Counted from the stretch's first letter, positions 53,803 to 64,000 are shown. The stretch is DNA of 64,000 bases from Pisolithus tinctorius (GCA_024663395.1 JANFAH010000028.1:496001-560000); one strand, 5' to 3'. Notes: generated by a model from the sequence alone, not told the origin. Numbers and translations are program-made.

Positions 53803-54853
53803 TGTTACGCTGCACTCACATTCTTTCCTCTTGCAGACATTTTATGTAGTCACTCACATGCCATCCCACCTCTAGAGGCATTCTGATCTCTCACTAGCTG
53901 GCTAAGGCTTGCATTCCATATGTTTCCCCTTTTCTGTTTCCTTTTATGGTAGACTCCTGTCTACCCTGCATTGTACTATAACCGGACACTGTGTCCATCT
54001 CCCCTTCTTTCCATGATCTGCTGGTGGCCCTGATCCACATGATCATGTTGTAGGGAATGTAATTTCCCTACTAGGGGAATTGTTTTATTTTGTTCATTTT
54101 ATTTAGTTTTGATTCTAGGAGTTTTTTCTGCTAGTGGTACTTAGAATTTCGCATTTTGGTCGCTTAGTCAGCACTACCTAGTACTGGATGTAGTTAGTTT
54201 TTTTTGAAAACAATAGATGAGTTACCTCAGACGAGAGATGAGTTCGAGCAGGTTGTTTCCCTGCACCCAGACAGCCCTAGAAGCCTTCAGACATCCCCTC
54301 CATCCTTGCACAGGCTATAGAAGCCCCTTTGGCCTACTCACTCCCCATCAGATTTCATCATTCCCCTCACTCATCCTCTTAATCCATTTCCTACAATGTG
54401 ACGTGTTCACCCCAGTTACCCCAGTGTGTATGTTTACCCCTGTATACATCATATACACGGTTAGTCCCTCTCCCTTCGTTTACCCCATTCACCCTTGCAC
54501 CTACAGACATGGTTGAATGTGTGCCCTGCATAGCAGTGACTCACTTCGACTGTGTCTTGCCTTAACAAGGTGGGAGTAGATGGTTTAAACATTTTTGAAT
54601 GTTTGTTCCACAGGTCCTCTACATATGTATATAAACCCGCATGTACTGTACCTGTCCTCCATTCAAAATCTACTTTGCAACCACCCTTAGCTCTGTCTGC
54701 TGTACCAACAAGGACTCAGCAGTATGACTTTGGTTGGCCAAGACTAGTGTCACACTGCTAGTGAAGTTAAATTATGCATCACTTCTCATGCAGTCACGTG
54801 CTTGTGCTACATTGCTCTCGATTTGTGACGCAATATGAGTTGTCAGCATAACA
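53803..54853 (+). mobile_element. 5' LTR of chromovirus G
   Basis: 1,051 bp. Ends are inverted repeats TGTTACGCTG ... CAGCATAACA, a perfect 10-bp inverted pair apart from one CpG to CpA change. TATATAAA at 54628-54635. It interrupts D pol right after AATACCATCCC. The 3' LTR is beyond the window, so the target duplication cannot be checked. Confidence 0.75.
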
Positions 54854-54866
54854 GAAGATTTCAAAT
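54628..54866 (+). promoter_or_regulatory. G: TATA box, mRNA 5' end and decayed self-priming site
   Basis: TATATAAA (54628-54635) is followed 33 nt later by ATTCAAAATCT (54661-54671). Two bases after the LTR, AGATTTCAAAT (54856-54866) is its reverse complement at 9 of 11 positions. The two mismatches fall on one dinucleotide: both sites become exactly complementary if each had CG where CA now stands. Spacing is the same as in A and D. Confidence 0.65.
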
Positions 54867-55034
54867 CACCTGGACACATCAAAGCCTGGATTACCCTTTG
54901 GATACCTGTGGTCTAGAATCCTTGCTAGGCAAAATAGCCTGCAAAATGACCACCTCCTGCCACTCCTACAGGAACCACTGGTTTAATATCAGTGAGCTAG
55001 CCCCTAATCTTCGGCACTAACCTTCCTCTTCATC

Positions 55035-56908
55035 AATGTGTCTTCGAACCGCCAAGAAGAAGGAAGTCAGAGGCCTCCATCAGCAGCCTCCTCGTTCAAA
55101 CCCCCTGTACCTTCTCGTAAAGGAAAAGAAGTCCTCCAAGTGAGGCCACTTATTTGTCACCCTTCAGTGAATACTCCAAACCCTTGAATAGGTCTTGAAG
55201 ACCTGCCAGTAAGGCCCCAACTTGGGCAAGTGGCAGAATCAACCTCACCTGTTAACTTCACCTCATATCGAAACCCAGAGCCTCTTGGCTCAGATATTGA
55301 CACACAACCTCAAGGGCCAGCTGGACCAGCAGACCCCTTAACTGAATCTTCAACCAACATATACCTTCCAACTTCTGCCGACCCAATGGCAGAAGAACTC
55401 ACCCACCAAACCTCTGGACCTTCGCTCCAGGACCCCTTCGCCAGGCAGAGTAGGGTAACCCCCAAAATGGCCATGAAGTTTTACCAATCCCTGTTTAAAT
55501 GAGATGTGGAAAAGCCTAGAGGCCCCTCCCGAGGATCCAAGGAGAAAGGAAAGGATCATGACTCTAGGGGAGGTGGACTGAAAGAAATCAGCTTGAACAA
55601 ACCCTTCTCATACACAGGTGCTCACCAAGACTTCTCTGCTTGGTTGAGCAGCATCAAACTCTACCTTGCAACCAATGATCATATCTACTATGAGGACCAG
55701 TCCAAGGTCACATTTGCCCTCTCCTACATGGGGAGCGGTTTGGCCTGTGCCTTCGCTGAGGCCTATGTAAATGAAAACACAACCACTCTTGGAGACCTCA
55801 AGATCTTTGATGGCTGGGACGAGTTTGTCACAAAACTCAAGGAGACCTTCCAAGTTGGAGATGCTAAGGTGTCATAGTCATGCCTTGACCCCGGCCAGAC
55901 TTGGCCTCATGCTCACTCAGTCCAGCCTCGGCCTCGCCAAACCCGTATCTCCAGTTGGTCTAGCACGGTAGACACTGCAAAGCAGTGTCTGTCACTTTGG
56001 CTAGGTCCTGCCCAGTCCTGTCTCCGGTCCACCTGTCCCAGTCTCCACTACCTTAGTCATACGTTACTAATACTTGTCTTACCAATCACCTTAGCAATCT
56101 TTGCAAGACTGGCATTACCGGTCTCCATACTATAGTTACTTCTGGTATATAAACTTGTAGATACTCGGCCTGTAGACCTCAGTCTGAAATCAACTAAGTT
56201 ACCTCTGATAACTCCACCTTGGCCTCGGACTCGGACTGAGACCCATGCAAGGGAATAGCGCTGTACTCTCAGTCGCTAAGTCCAACCAGTCCAATTCTTC
56301 TGTACTCTCGTCTCTCCTCTTGATCCTGACCCTTCGGCCTCGTGCCCCCTTCAGTCTCCAGTCCGGACTCAACCTGGACATCCCATACTTGACATAAGGC
56401 CACTGCACTAATTTACCTTTCAGCGATCGGCCAAGGGGACTGCTCCCTTGACGAGTACATCGCCAACTTCTGCAGTTGCCTCAACAAAGCTCAAATTTCC
56501 ACCTGCGACACCACTGCTGCAGTGTTCTTCGGAAAAGGGCTAAATGAAGAAGTCAATAAATGGATCCTCATGTCGGGCCCCAAGCCCAACACTGTCGAAG
56601 ACTGGATCTGCCAGGCAACAGCAGTGCACGTGGCAATGGCCATGCTCAAGGTTTTCTCCAGAAAGGCAACTTTCCAGGACCGCTCCTACCTATGGAAACA
56701 AGAACAAACATTGCATGGATCAAGACCTTCTTCATCTCCAAAGATGCCGTACCAAGACCCTTACGCCATGGATGTTGATTGGAAGTCCAAGGTCCGATCA
56801 CAGAGCGAAGCTCCTATTTGCTACGGATGCGGTAAGACAGGGCACATGAAGTCCAAATGCCCCTTGTCCACAACAAACAATAGGTCTTCCTTGGCCCAGA
56901 AGTTCTGA
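55035..56908 (+). pseudogene. G gag, interrupted by a solo LTR of D
   Basis: Frame from about 55035 (RQEEGSQRPPSAASSFKPP) with TGA at 55185-55187 and 55500-55502, then SLNKPFSYTGAHQDFSAWL, FALSYMGSGLACAFAEAYV and GWDEFVTKLKETFQVGDAK to the insertion at 55870. After the solo LTR (56400) it resumes in frame with ATALIYLSAIGQGDCSLDEY and FFGKGLNEEVNKWILM, and a zinc knuckle CYGCGKTGHMKSKC (about 56819). TGA 56906-56908 separates gag from the protease region, but the same frame continues open, so gag-pol was probably one ORF with CGA there. Confidence 0.85.
55870..56394 (+). mobile_element. Solo LTR of chromovirus D in G gag
   Basis: 525 bp, TGTCATAGTCATGCC to CATACTTGACA, matching the D 5' LTR (26966-27473). 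Exact 5-bp target duplication TAAGG (55865-55869 and 56395-56399). Removing it plus one TAAGG restores the gag frame (GDAKATALIYL). Confidence 0.95.
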
Positions 56909-57688
56909 ACCTGCATCCTGGCAATGCTTGAAGAGTTCAACAAAACCTCTGAAGAAGAAGAGCCTGAACCTGTTGATAACTACAGTGGGGAGAATGATGA
57001 ACCCACAGATGACAGAGGACTGAAAGGTCAACCAGATTTTTGAATGGCTCTCCTGGTGTAGTGTCAGGAAGGGAGCCTATAGTATCCCAAAAGATAGAGG
57101 TTAAGATAGGAACCAAGAAAGTGTATGATTATGAACAAGATATGTCAATCACTTCCATCGCTGGTTTCGCTTACCTCATCAATCATGAAAATGCTACTGT
57201 CTGAACCATTCTTGACTTGGGTGCCAAAACAAACATCATTGATCTGGCCATAGTCAAAAAATTTGACATTCTGACATGTAAGATTGCTCGCCCATGGGAG
57301 TCAAGAAGCTACAAAGGCAGGACCAGAGACTGGGTAACCCATATCGCTTCCTTCAGAGCCAAGATCTGGGGAAAGACCATGTGCATCTGTGCATATGTCC
57401 TCAAGCTCAGAAATTGGGAATCCCTTCTCCTTGGAATGCCCTGGCTCAAAGAGCACAACCCCATCATCAGCTGGACCTCTCGAAAGCTGATCGGTTGGGG
57501 GGAACTCGACCACAGCCTCGACAAGAAAAACCACGTTCATGGAACCAACTTCACCTGGACCATAAAAATAAACTGCACATCCATCTCTATGAAACTCGAG
57601 GCCTCTCACATACAAGTGGAGGTTGAGTTGCCTGTGGAGTACTGGGATTTCTCAGTGGTCTTCTTGGAAGAAGAAATCCCTCTCCCAC
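56909..57688 (+). pseudogene. G protease and start of RT linker
   Basis: Continues the gag frame: acidic stretch NKTSEEEEPEPVD, GYDYEQDMSITSI-type linker, TGA at 57202-57204, then the protease-like TILDLGAKTNIIDLAIVKKF (D-L-G instead of D-S/T-G), MCICAYVLKLRNWESLLLGM, and VEYWDFSVVFLEEEIPLP at the insertion site of B3. Frame is open from 57205 to 57693. Broken only by TGAs of the CGA type and by B3. Confidence 0.8.
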
Positions 57689-59544
57689 TGTGAGTCAAAG
57701 TGTGGAAAGGTGGTGAAAACCAACCAAAACCAACACAAAAGACAAATAAGAGTGAGTGGTGGTTTGCCTCCACAGAACCTGGAGTGCAGAAACCTAAGAG
57801 GGGGAAACTTCAATGGGAGGGTGCTCCTAGCGCAAGTCGACGACAAGTTATGCAGGAGAAGACAAGCAGGTGATGATTGGATGGGGGATGCTGAACGGAG
57901 TGAAGGTGTTCAGCCGAAAGGACTTCTGGAATGATAGACTTTGATACAATGTGCTCCTGGCGCAAGTCATTGATGAGTTACACAGGAGTGGATGGATGAC
58001 TAAGCAGGACTTGCTGACTAAGTGGGGATAAAGCGTCAGATGAATGATGGAGGTAGATAGACCCCTTTGTAGAGCCTCAACTACCAATGATATGAATGAC
58101 GACAGATAGACTCTTCCGAATGAGCCTCAACTGTCGACAACGAGATAGGCACTGAACTGACTGCTGAGTGACTTCTGGACTGCTTCTGAATTGATTCTTG
58201 GTAGCTAAGTACATGGGGGTTTATATACTGAGGGGGGAGCACAGCTTGTGACAAACAAGGCACAAACACTTGGTAAGTAATGAGTAAGGACTGGGTAATC
58301 ATGGTGAGTAAGCGAGAAATGATAAGTAAGCAAGCAAAGAGGATTGGTAAGTATTGGCAATGAACAAGTCAAGGATAGTCAAAATATCACAAAATGAGTC
58401 AAATAGAATCAGAAACTGAGTAAGCACACTGATATCACATTAGGGGGTGGCGATGCAAGTTAGATCTCGGTGGAGACATCTCTAGATCCAAAGACAGCAT
58501 GACAGATGGACAGTGTTTCCAGATAGGGAAGTATTAATTCCAGAATTGAAGGGCATGAGTCAGGTGTCGAAGGGGGCTAGGGCGTTGGGGGTCTGTGGGG
58601 CAATGAGAGCATACACGATTGTGTCTCCCACCCTTCCATCCTCTCAGCAAAGTTAACAAAAACTTCATGAACAGGGTTCTGATGGAGGAGGAGAAGGGGG
58701 GACATCTTCTGCTGGATCTTGCAGTAAGAAGGCAAGATGCATGTCATACTTGTCATGAATGCGATCAGGGAGGCTGGAGGACAGTAGATTATACTGCAGC
58801 TGTCGCAATGTGGGAAGAATGATGGACGAGACTGGAATAAAGATGGTGGAGGGAGCAGGGAGGAATGATCCATATGCTTCATCAACTGGGGAGACTGAAA
58901 CGACCACATAAGACCTTTCTAACTGAGTGACAGACCTGAGGTGACCAAAGAACGTCCTTCTGGAAGTCATACTAACAAGGAGAACACACTGACCAAGCTG
59001 CATGGGATGAGACGGGGCTGACAACGATGGGATGAACCAGGGGGCTTCAGGATGGAAGCTGGTGGGAATGCCTGGCAGATGTACATAGCCACTGTCTCTG
59101 GCAAATGAGACAAGTGAAATGATTGATGAAGAGGTGGCCATGATTGATGGACTTAGCAAAATGAGTGTCTGATGGATGGAGTGCTGTAGAAACATGCAGG
59201 GTGTGAGGATCCTCTCCAAATTTGGAAGGAAGAATCGTGGGGCTGAGCACTTTAAGCGAGCATGGGAACAGAGTCGATATCTTTGGAAATGGTGGAGATA
59301 CGACGAAAACCGGAATGCCGTACACGGGCACTAAAAACTTTTAATGCGCACTTAACTCGCTTCCTCTTTTCTCTTTAGCACTGACAACTCGTTCTTGTGT
59401 GAAGGATGACTGTTAATGTCTGACAGTCTTTCTACACATGAGGCCTTTAGTCTTCATCTGCATGCTTGGGCACTGTGTGCAACTCGTCAATGAGTTAGGC
59501 AGAGTCAGCTGTAACCATGTCCACAACACCTTTGGTGTGTGACA
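57689..59544 (-). mobile_element. LTR-like element B, copy 3 (1,856 bp, longest copy)
   Basis: Read on minus it starts TGTCACACACC and ends GACTCACA. Target duplication CCAC (57685-57688) and CCGC (59545-59548), one CpG change; excising it gives EIPLPPHR, the motif seen in A (ELPPHR). TATA-like TATATAAAC on minus near 58218. Contains the conserved frame 58665-59219 and no polymerase. Confidence 0.88.
58665..59219 (-). CDS. Conserved open frame in element B (copy 3), function unknown
   Basis: 184 residues: LVSFARDSGYVHLPGIPTSF, HPEAPWFIPSLSAP, VLLVSMTSRRTFFGHLRSV, FIPVSSIILPTLRQL, DRIHDKYDMHLAFLL and a Pro-rich end. Collinear with 42433-42900 in B2. An overlapping frame upstream (59047-59331, MPVYGIPVFVVSPPFPKI) is also shared with B1 and B2. 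No domain recognised; it could be part of a spliced gene in the element. Confidence 0.35.
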   Translation of the reverse strand: MERILTPCMFLQHSIHQTLILLSPSIMATSSSIISLVSFARDSGYVHLPGIPTSFHPEAPWFIPSLSAPSHPMQLGQCVLLVSMTSRRTFFGHLRSVTQLERSYVVVSVSPVDEAYGSFLPAPSTIFIPVSSIILPTLRQLQYNLLSSSLPDRIHDKYDMHLAFLLQDPAEDVPPSPPPSEPCS

Positions 59545-61048
59545 CCGCCTCATAGGGGTTTCCTTGATCACAAGATACAGTTGAAACCCAGCTTCCAGCT
59601 GAAGAAAGGGGGCATCTACCCATTGTCACTTGACAAGCTCAAAGCACTCGACGAGTTCATCGATGAAAACCTCAAATGCAGAAAGATTCACCCCTCGAAA
59701 TCTTCACAAGCAGCCCCCATGTTTTTCGTAGGAAAAAAGGATGGAAAAAGAAGACTCATCCCAGACTATTGGTACCTGAACTCGCATACCATCATTGACT
59801 TATACCCCCTCCCTGATGTCAAGACCCTTCTTGATGAACTCACTGACTCAAAGTACTTTGCCAAGTTCAATGTCTGGTGGGGCTTCACCAATATAAGGGT
59901 GAAGGAGGGAGACGAGTGGAAGGGAGCCTTCATCACTCCCAGAGGGCTCTTCGAGCCCACAGTAATGTTCTTTGGACAGTGTAACTCACCACCAACCTTC
60001 CAGAGGTACATGGACCACACCTTCAGAGAACTTAAAAGCCAAAGGAAGGCCATTATCTTCATGGATGATGTCACTATTCACTCAAAAACAAAGGAGGGAC
60101 TTCGAGAATTGGTCAAAAGATTCCTTCGCATAGCCACAAAGGAACACCTGCACCTGAAGCTCAAGAAGTGCACTTTCGAAGCCAAAGAAATAGAGTTCTT
60201 GGGGTTTGTGATCTGTCAGGGTCAGTATGAACCATCGGAGGTCAAAATCAAAGCTATCAAAACTTGGCCTGCACTGACAACCCTTAAGGAACTCTGTTCC
60301 TTCCTCGGCTTCTGCAACTTCTATCGGCAGTTCATCTCTGGCTTCTCACAGACTGCCTGTCCCCTTCATGATCTTTCAAAGAAGAATGCGAAATGGACCT
60401 GGGGCCCCAGACAGGCTTCCACCTTCGAAGCCCTGAAGAAGGCCCTGTCCTCCAAACCGGTTCTTCATTTGCCAAATCTCCAGAAACCATTTGTGCTCCA
60501 CACTGATGCTTTGAAACTAGGCACCAGTGCTGTTCTGTCACAAGCCAATGACTTGGGAACCCTCCACCCCTGCATGTATATGTCACAGTCACTTACCGGA
60601 GCTGAGCAGAACTACCAGGTCTACAACCTGGAGATGTTAGCGGTAATGTGCGCCCTCAAGCAGTGGCGCCCCTACCTGCTTTTGCCCCTGGAACCGACTC
60701 AGGTCTACACAGACCATCAGAATATTACATACTATGCACAACCACAGAAGCTTACTGCCTGCCAGGCCCGCTGGCAGGCTACCCTGCAGGAGTACCCACT
60801 GCAGTTTGTCCATATTGCAGGAACCAAAAATTCTGTGGCCAACACTCTTTCTTGTCACTTGGACTTCAATGCCGAGCCCGCTACCATCTCTACCCTACTC
60901 CCAAAGGCTGTTTGGCTTGAGGGGGGGGGTGAGACTCCCTGTTGTTTCCCTTTTTAAGATCAAATGGACTGCCTTGGAGGCTCCCCCTCCCTCAGCCCCT
61001 GTCTGGAAGGACTCCTTCAAAGAGCCAGAACCTGCTGAACACCCATGT
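59545..61048 (+). pseudogene. G pol: reverse transcriptase and RNase H
   Basis: Open frame 59539-60957 begins, after B3, with PPHRGFLDHKIQLKPSF. RT: FFVGKKDGKRRLIPDYWYLN, MFFGQCNSPPTFQRYMD and IFMDDVTIHS (catalytic YMDD-type box as FMDD, about 60058). RNase H: LHTDALKLGTSAVLSQ, YNLEMLAVMCALKQWRPYL, VYTDHQNITYY. The frame is lost at a G9 run near 60919 and continues in another frame toward the integrase. Arg to Trp/Cys/Gln changes (AKFNVWWGF, normally D-x-R) mark CpG decay. Confidence 0.92.
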
Positions 61049-62520
61049 GAGGAGAAGTCAAAGGTTCAGAAAGGTAAAGGATGTGTGTTTCAGCTGAATG
61101 CCAACCCATATCAGGAGGTAAAGAAGGCATCCATGTCCCTCTCGACCCTGGAAACAACAGAAGGGTCTGACAGAGTCAGAAGAAAGGGAAGAAGGATCTT
61201 CATACCGGAACCAGTCTGCCAAGACATCCTTCGGCAGTACCACGACCTCCCTGTGTTCGGACATTCCAGAGTAAAAGCAATGACGAAGAAAATGAACAAG
61301 TATGTATGGTGGCCTGGAATGTACCAGTCCATCTGTGGCTACTGCAAAGGTTGCCCCACATGCCAAGCCAGCACATGCATCTGACAACCCCGCCAATCAC
61401 CCCACATGATGTAGCGAAAAACCCTTTCCCCTTCAAGCAGATCTCCATGGATCTCATAACCGATCTGCCCCTGTCTGGAGGAAAATATGATTCTATCCTC
61501 ACAATCATAGACCAAGGACTAACGAAGGGTGCATTTTTCCTACCAACAACCAAGACCATAGACAGTGTAGGCGTTGCAGACCTCTACCATGCCTATGTCT
61601 ATCCACACTGGGGTGTCCTGGAGGCTGTCATCTCGGACCACAGCCCTCAGTTCGTCTCCACCTTCACTTGGGACCTGTACTGAGCCCTTGGAGTCGAGTT
61701 GAAGGCCTCCACTGCGTACCACCTGCAAACCAATGGCGAGGCCAAATGTGTCAACCAGGAGGTCAGTACCTACCTCCGAATGTACGTGGATACGGACCCC
61801 CACAACTGGCACACCCAACTCCCGGACACTCAAATGGTGCATAACTTGCGTGTGCACTCGTCCCATGGCCAAACACCATATTTGCTCATGTATGGGTTCG
61901 ACCCTGCGCCCTACCCTATGGGACAACCCCCACAGGAGTCGCTGGTGGGTGATCGACTCAAGCAGTTGGCCGCCAATCAGGATGCCATGATAATCGTGCA
62001 CAAGGAAGCACAGGAGTTGATGAAACAAAGATCAAAAGGGACATACACAGAGTTTGCCATAGGAGATAAGGTTTGGTTGGATGCTTCTGACCTAAAAAGG
62101 GATGTCCCGTCAAGAAAGCTTGTGCCCCAATGTCATGGTCCATTTGTAATTTCCGAACGGATCAGCCCGGTTGCATACAAGCTCCAGCTGCCCCCTAGCT
62201 GGCAAATACACCCTGTGTTCCACACATCCAAACTCACCCCTTTCATCGAGATGCATGAATATGGCCTGGAACAACCCCTGCCTCCACCAGAACTGGTAGG
62301 AGACAAGAACAAATGGGAGATTGAGGCTATACTTAAACACAAATGTGTGCATAAAGTCAAGTCATTGTCAAAAGAGCCCAGTGCAACCCCACAGCAAAAA
62401 TACCTCTATCTTGTCAAATGGCTCAGTTACCCACACTCCCAGAACAGTTGGGAGAGTGAGGAAAACCTTATAAATGCCCCAGAGGTTCTTGGGGAGTACA
62501 AGCATGTTCACAACCTCTGA
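61049..62520 (+). pseudogene. G pol: integrase with chromodomain
   Basis: Finger region HDLPVFGHSRVKAMTKKM and CKGCPTCQA (H2C2) in one frame to 61384; core ISMDLITDLP, VISDHSPQFVS in frame 61306-61683, ending at TGA 61681-61683 (TAC TGA GCC; CGA would read Arg); then YHLQTNGEAKCVNQE (E of the D,D,E triad), KVWLDASDLKRDVPSRKL, FHTSKLTPF and a chromodomain WEIEAILKH ... YLYLVKWLSYPHSQNSWE ending at TGA 62518-62520. Domain order matches chromoviruses. Inactivated by one frame change and one TGA. Confidence 0.9.
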
Positions 62521-62525
62521 CTGCT

Positions 62526-63929
62526 ATGTCCTACACCCCCAACACCGAAAATCCCAGCTCTGACTACTTCAACAATGACTTCCATGCCGACATTGACAAA
62601 CCCTATGATCCCTCTCGCCCCTACTTTGATCACTATGCCAGTACCCCTCCTCACCTCTCAGAACCACCAGTACGCCCCTGTGGAGCACTACACTCCCCAT
62701 CCCCCACGGTATCCTCCCACTCCGCACATGGCAGCATGTACCAACCCCTTCATGACTCTGTCACCTCCACCATGTGCCCATACCCATACCCGGTCATCCA
62801 CTCAGTCCCCGCTTCACAAAGAGCTTGCAAGGATGCCCACAAGGGAAAGTCCAGGGCTCACTCGGGACCATCTGAGCCTCGCTATGATGCCTCTTTCAGA
62901 TCATGCAACACCCCTCCCCTCTCCCAAGCTGGTTATAAGTCACCATCCCCAGTCCCTTGTGCTGGCCCATCTGCTCCAGCACCATCCATCACAGCGGACG
63001 ACCTCTCAGCCCCTGCAGCCACACCCACAGCCCCTGCCACCTCAACCAACAGGTTGGCTCCTGAGGCAAGCCTCTTCCTCGGTTATGTGCGGCTGCTTAA
63101 CGACTTTGAGCACTGGGAATCACATGGCTGGAGAGCAGGAGAACACCATGAGCATCTATGGATGCTGTCTACAATCTTCAGAAGCTCAGAAGTAATCAGT
63201 AAATGCATGTACGACCAGGTCAGAACCACCAAAGGAAGCTTCGAGGCACATACCTATGAAGTGATCAACCGCTCCAGCTCCTCTGTCCTCCAGGAAGCCT
63301 TGAAGACCCAAGAGGCCATCGTCAAAATCATCCACAAAGACTATGGCCCATCCCTTATATCCTCCTTCCATTCCTTTCTCAATGGACTCCCTGTCGACAT
63401 CATGGTCCATGGGCTCTTCCCTCCAACAGGTCAAGCAACATCTAGAGGATCGAGCCTACCTAAGGTCCCTGACCGAAAGGAAGTATGGGAGGTCAAGGAC
63501 AGAGAAGCCAGTGGCGGAGGGCCATCACAACATGGACCTGGAGGAGGTGGAGAAGCTGACAGAAATGTCAAACAGAGGTGTCGCGATTGCTGGGAGAAGA
63601 TTATACCAGGCCAGGGTCGAGAGCACATCCAGGCTGTCGCAGACATGCTCACATCCGTCCCCTTCAACAGGACCCCTTGTGACTGGCTCAACTTTTTTGC
63701 TCAGGCCCAAGGAGATTCCACTGGAAGGGCCCTCTTCTACACTTTTCAGGCATCAAGAGCTCTTCCAGCTACTCCCTTCATCCCAGTTCCTATCACTGCC
63801 CTCAGCAAGAGAGAACTTGGTGGGCTCATTCCCATCGATTGGGAGCATCCCCTCCACCAGTTTGCCTGTTATCGATGTTCATGCCTTGGACATTGGTCGG
63901 TTGACTGCCCAACTCGAGGTCACAACTAA
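62526..63929 (+). CDS. ORF downstream of G pol with C-terminal CCHC zinc knuckle (467 aa)
   Basis: Begins 5 nt after the pol stop. N-terminal half is Pro/Ser/Thr-rich and disordered. The folded part has ASLFLGYVRLLNDFEHWE, GEHHEHLWMLSTIFRSS, FLNGLPVDIMVHGLFPP, VKQRCRDCWEKIIPGQGR and ALPATPFIPVPITALSKREL, ending in a zinc knuckle CYRCSCLGHWSVDC (CX2CX4HX4C). It is not gag (gag precedes pol) and not an envelope (no membrane segment or signal peptide). I recall similar hypothetical proteins in mushrooms but know no function. It could be a third ORF of the element or the gag of a neighbour whose pol lies beyond the window. The frame is intact. Confidence 0.55.
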   Translation: MSYTPNTENPSSDYFNNDFHADIDKPYDPSRPYFDHYASTPPHLSEPPVRPCGALHSPSPTVSSHSAHGSMYQPLHDSVTSTMCPYPYPVIHSVPASQRACKDAHKGKSRAHSGPSEPRYDASFRSCNTPPLSQAGYKSPSPVPCAGPSAPAPSITADDLSAPAATPTAPATSTNRLAPEASLFLGYVRLLNDFEHWESHGWRAGEHHEHLWMLSTIFRSSEVISKCMYDQVRTTKGSFEAHTYEVINRSSSSVLQEALKTQEAIVKIIHKDYGPSLISSFHSFLNGLPVDIMVHGLFPPTGQATSRGSSLPKVPDRKEVWEVKDREASGGGPSQHGPGGGGEADRNVKQRCRDCWEKIIPGQGREHIQAVADMLTSVPFNRTPCDWLNFFAQAQGDSTGRALFYTFQASRALPATPFIPVPITALSKRELGGLIPIDWEHPLHQFACYRCSCLGHWSVDCPTRGHN

Positions 63930-64000
63930 CTCGGAAATCCGATCAAGGGTCCAACAAGGCCTCTACCCACCTTCAGAGGACCTCAGGCCTTGAGGGGGGG

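Noticed and set aside
54217..54761. Short frames in 54217-54761 as host genes
   Set aside because: They lie within the G LTR around its TATA box and show Pro/Ser/Cys-rich chance composition.

Overview
The window looks like a repeat-choked stretch of a basidiomycete (Agaricomycete-type) nuclear genome. Introns are short (about 45-85 nt) with GTRAGT-like donors. The host genes are fungal: a Nup159-type nucleoporin 3' end, a URB2-like ribosome-biogenesis gene and a mushroom-type P-loop GTPase. More than two thirds of the window is nested LTR retrotransposons and DNA transposons typical of large mushroom genomes.

Layout. 1-9.97 kb: ordinary CpG-containing host DNA with the 3' exons of a nucleoporin-like gene (1-1149), a duplicated non-coding segment E1 (2126-3184) and the URB2-like gene (3610-8896). 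9.97-14.9 kb: a GTPase gene whose 5' exons keep CpG but whose 3' part is almost CpG-free. Its interior holds a 29-unit, 80-bp tandem array in which each unit reads as a 77-nt intron plus a 3-nt exon. 15-18.4 kb: CpG-depleted relics (gag fragment, 21-bp minisatellite, a broken minus-strand gene). 18.4-26.8 kb: a truncated copy of LTR element C, a solo LTR of family A, LTR-like element B1, a fold-back transposon, and segment E2 (a CpG-decayed copy of E1) carrying an A-tailed retroposon that itself carries a PIF/Harbinger transposon.

26.97 kb to the end is one nest. Ty3 chromovirus D (from 26,966) holds a Tc1/mariner fold-back in gag, and in integrase the 19.9-kb LTR element C (32,994-52,875). 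C holds B2 (33,911-43,734), and B2 holds the youngest element, chromovirus A (34,323-42,424; 714-bp LTRs with two differences). At the 3' end of D sits chromovirus G (from 53,803, running off the window), itself hit by a solo LTR of D (55,870-56,394) and by B3 (57,689-59,544).

Three themes link the parts. First, CpG-specific decay (CG to TG/CA) accounts for most differences between repeat copies and for at least eleven premature stops (CGA to TGA); it has also swept through host GTPase exons. Second, all three chromoviruses carry an apparent Tf1-style self-priming signal, a primer site 2 nt after the LTR that is complementary to the predicted mRNA 5' end, and in A and D gag and pol are joined by a -1 slippery heptamer at the gag stop. 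Third, two unrelated LTR families (A and C) carry an antisense, intron-containing gene between pol and the 3' LTR that encodes a coiled-coil protein with a Gal4-like six-cysteine cluster. The micro-exon array and the antisense zinc-cluster genes are the best candidates for undescribed biology.
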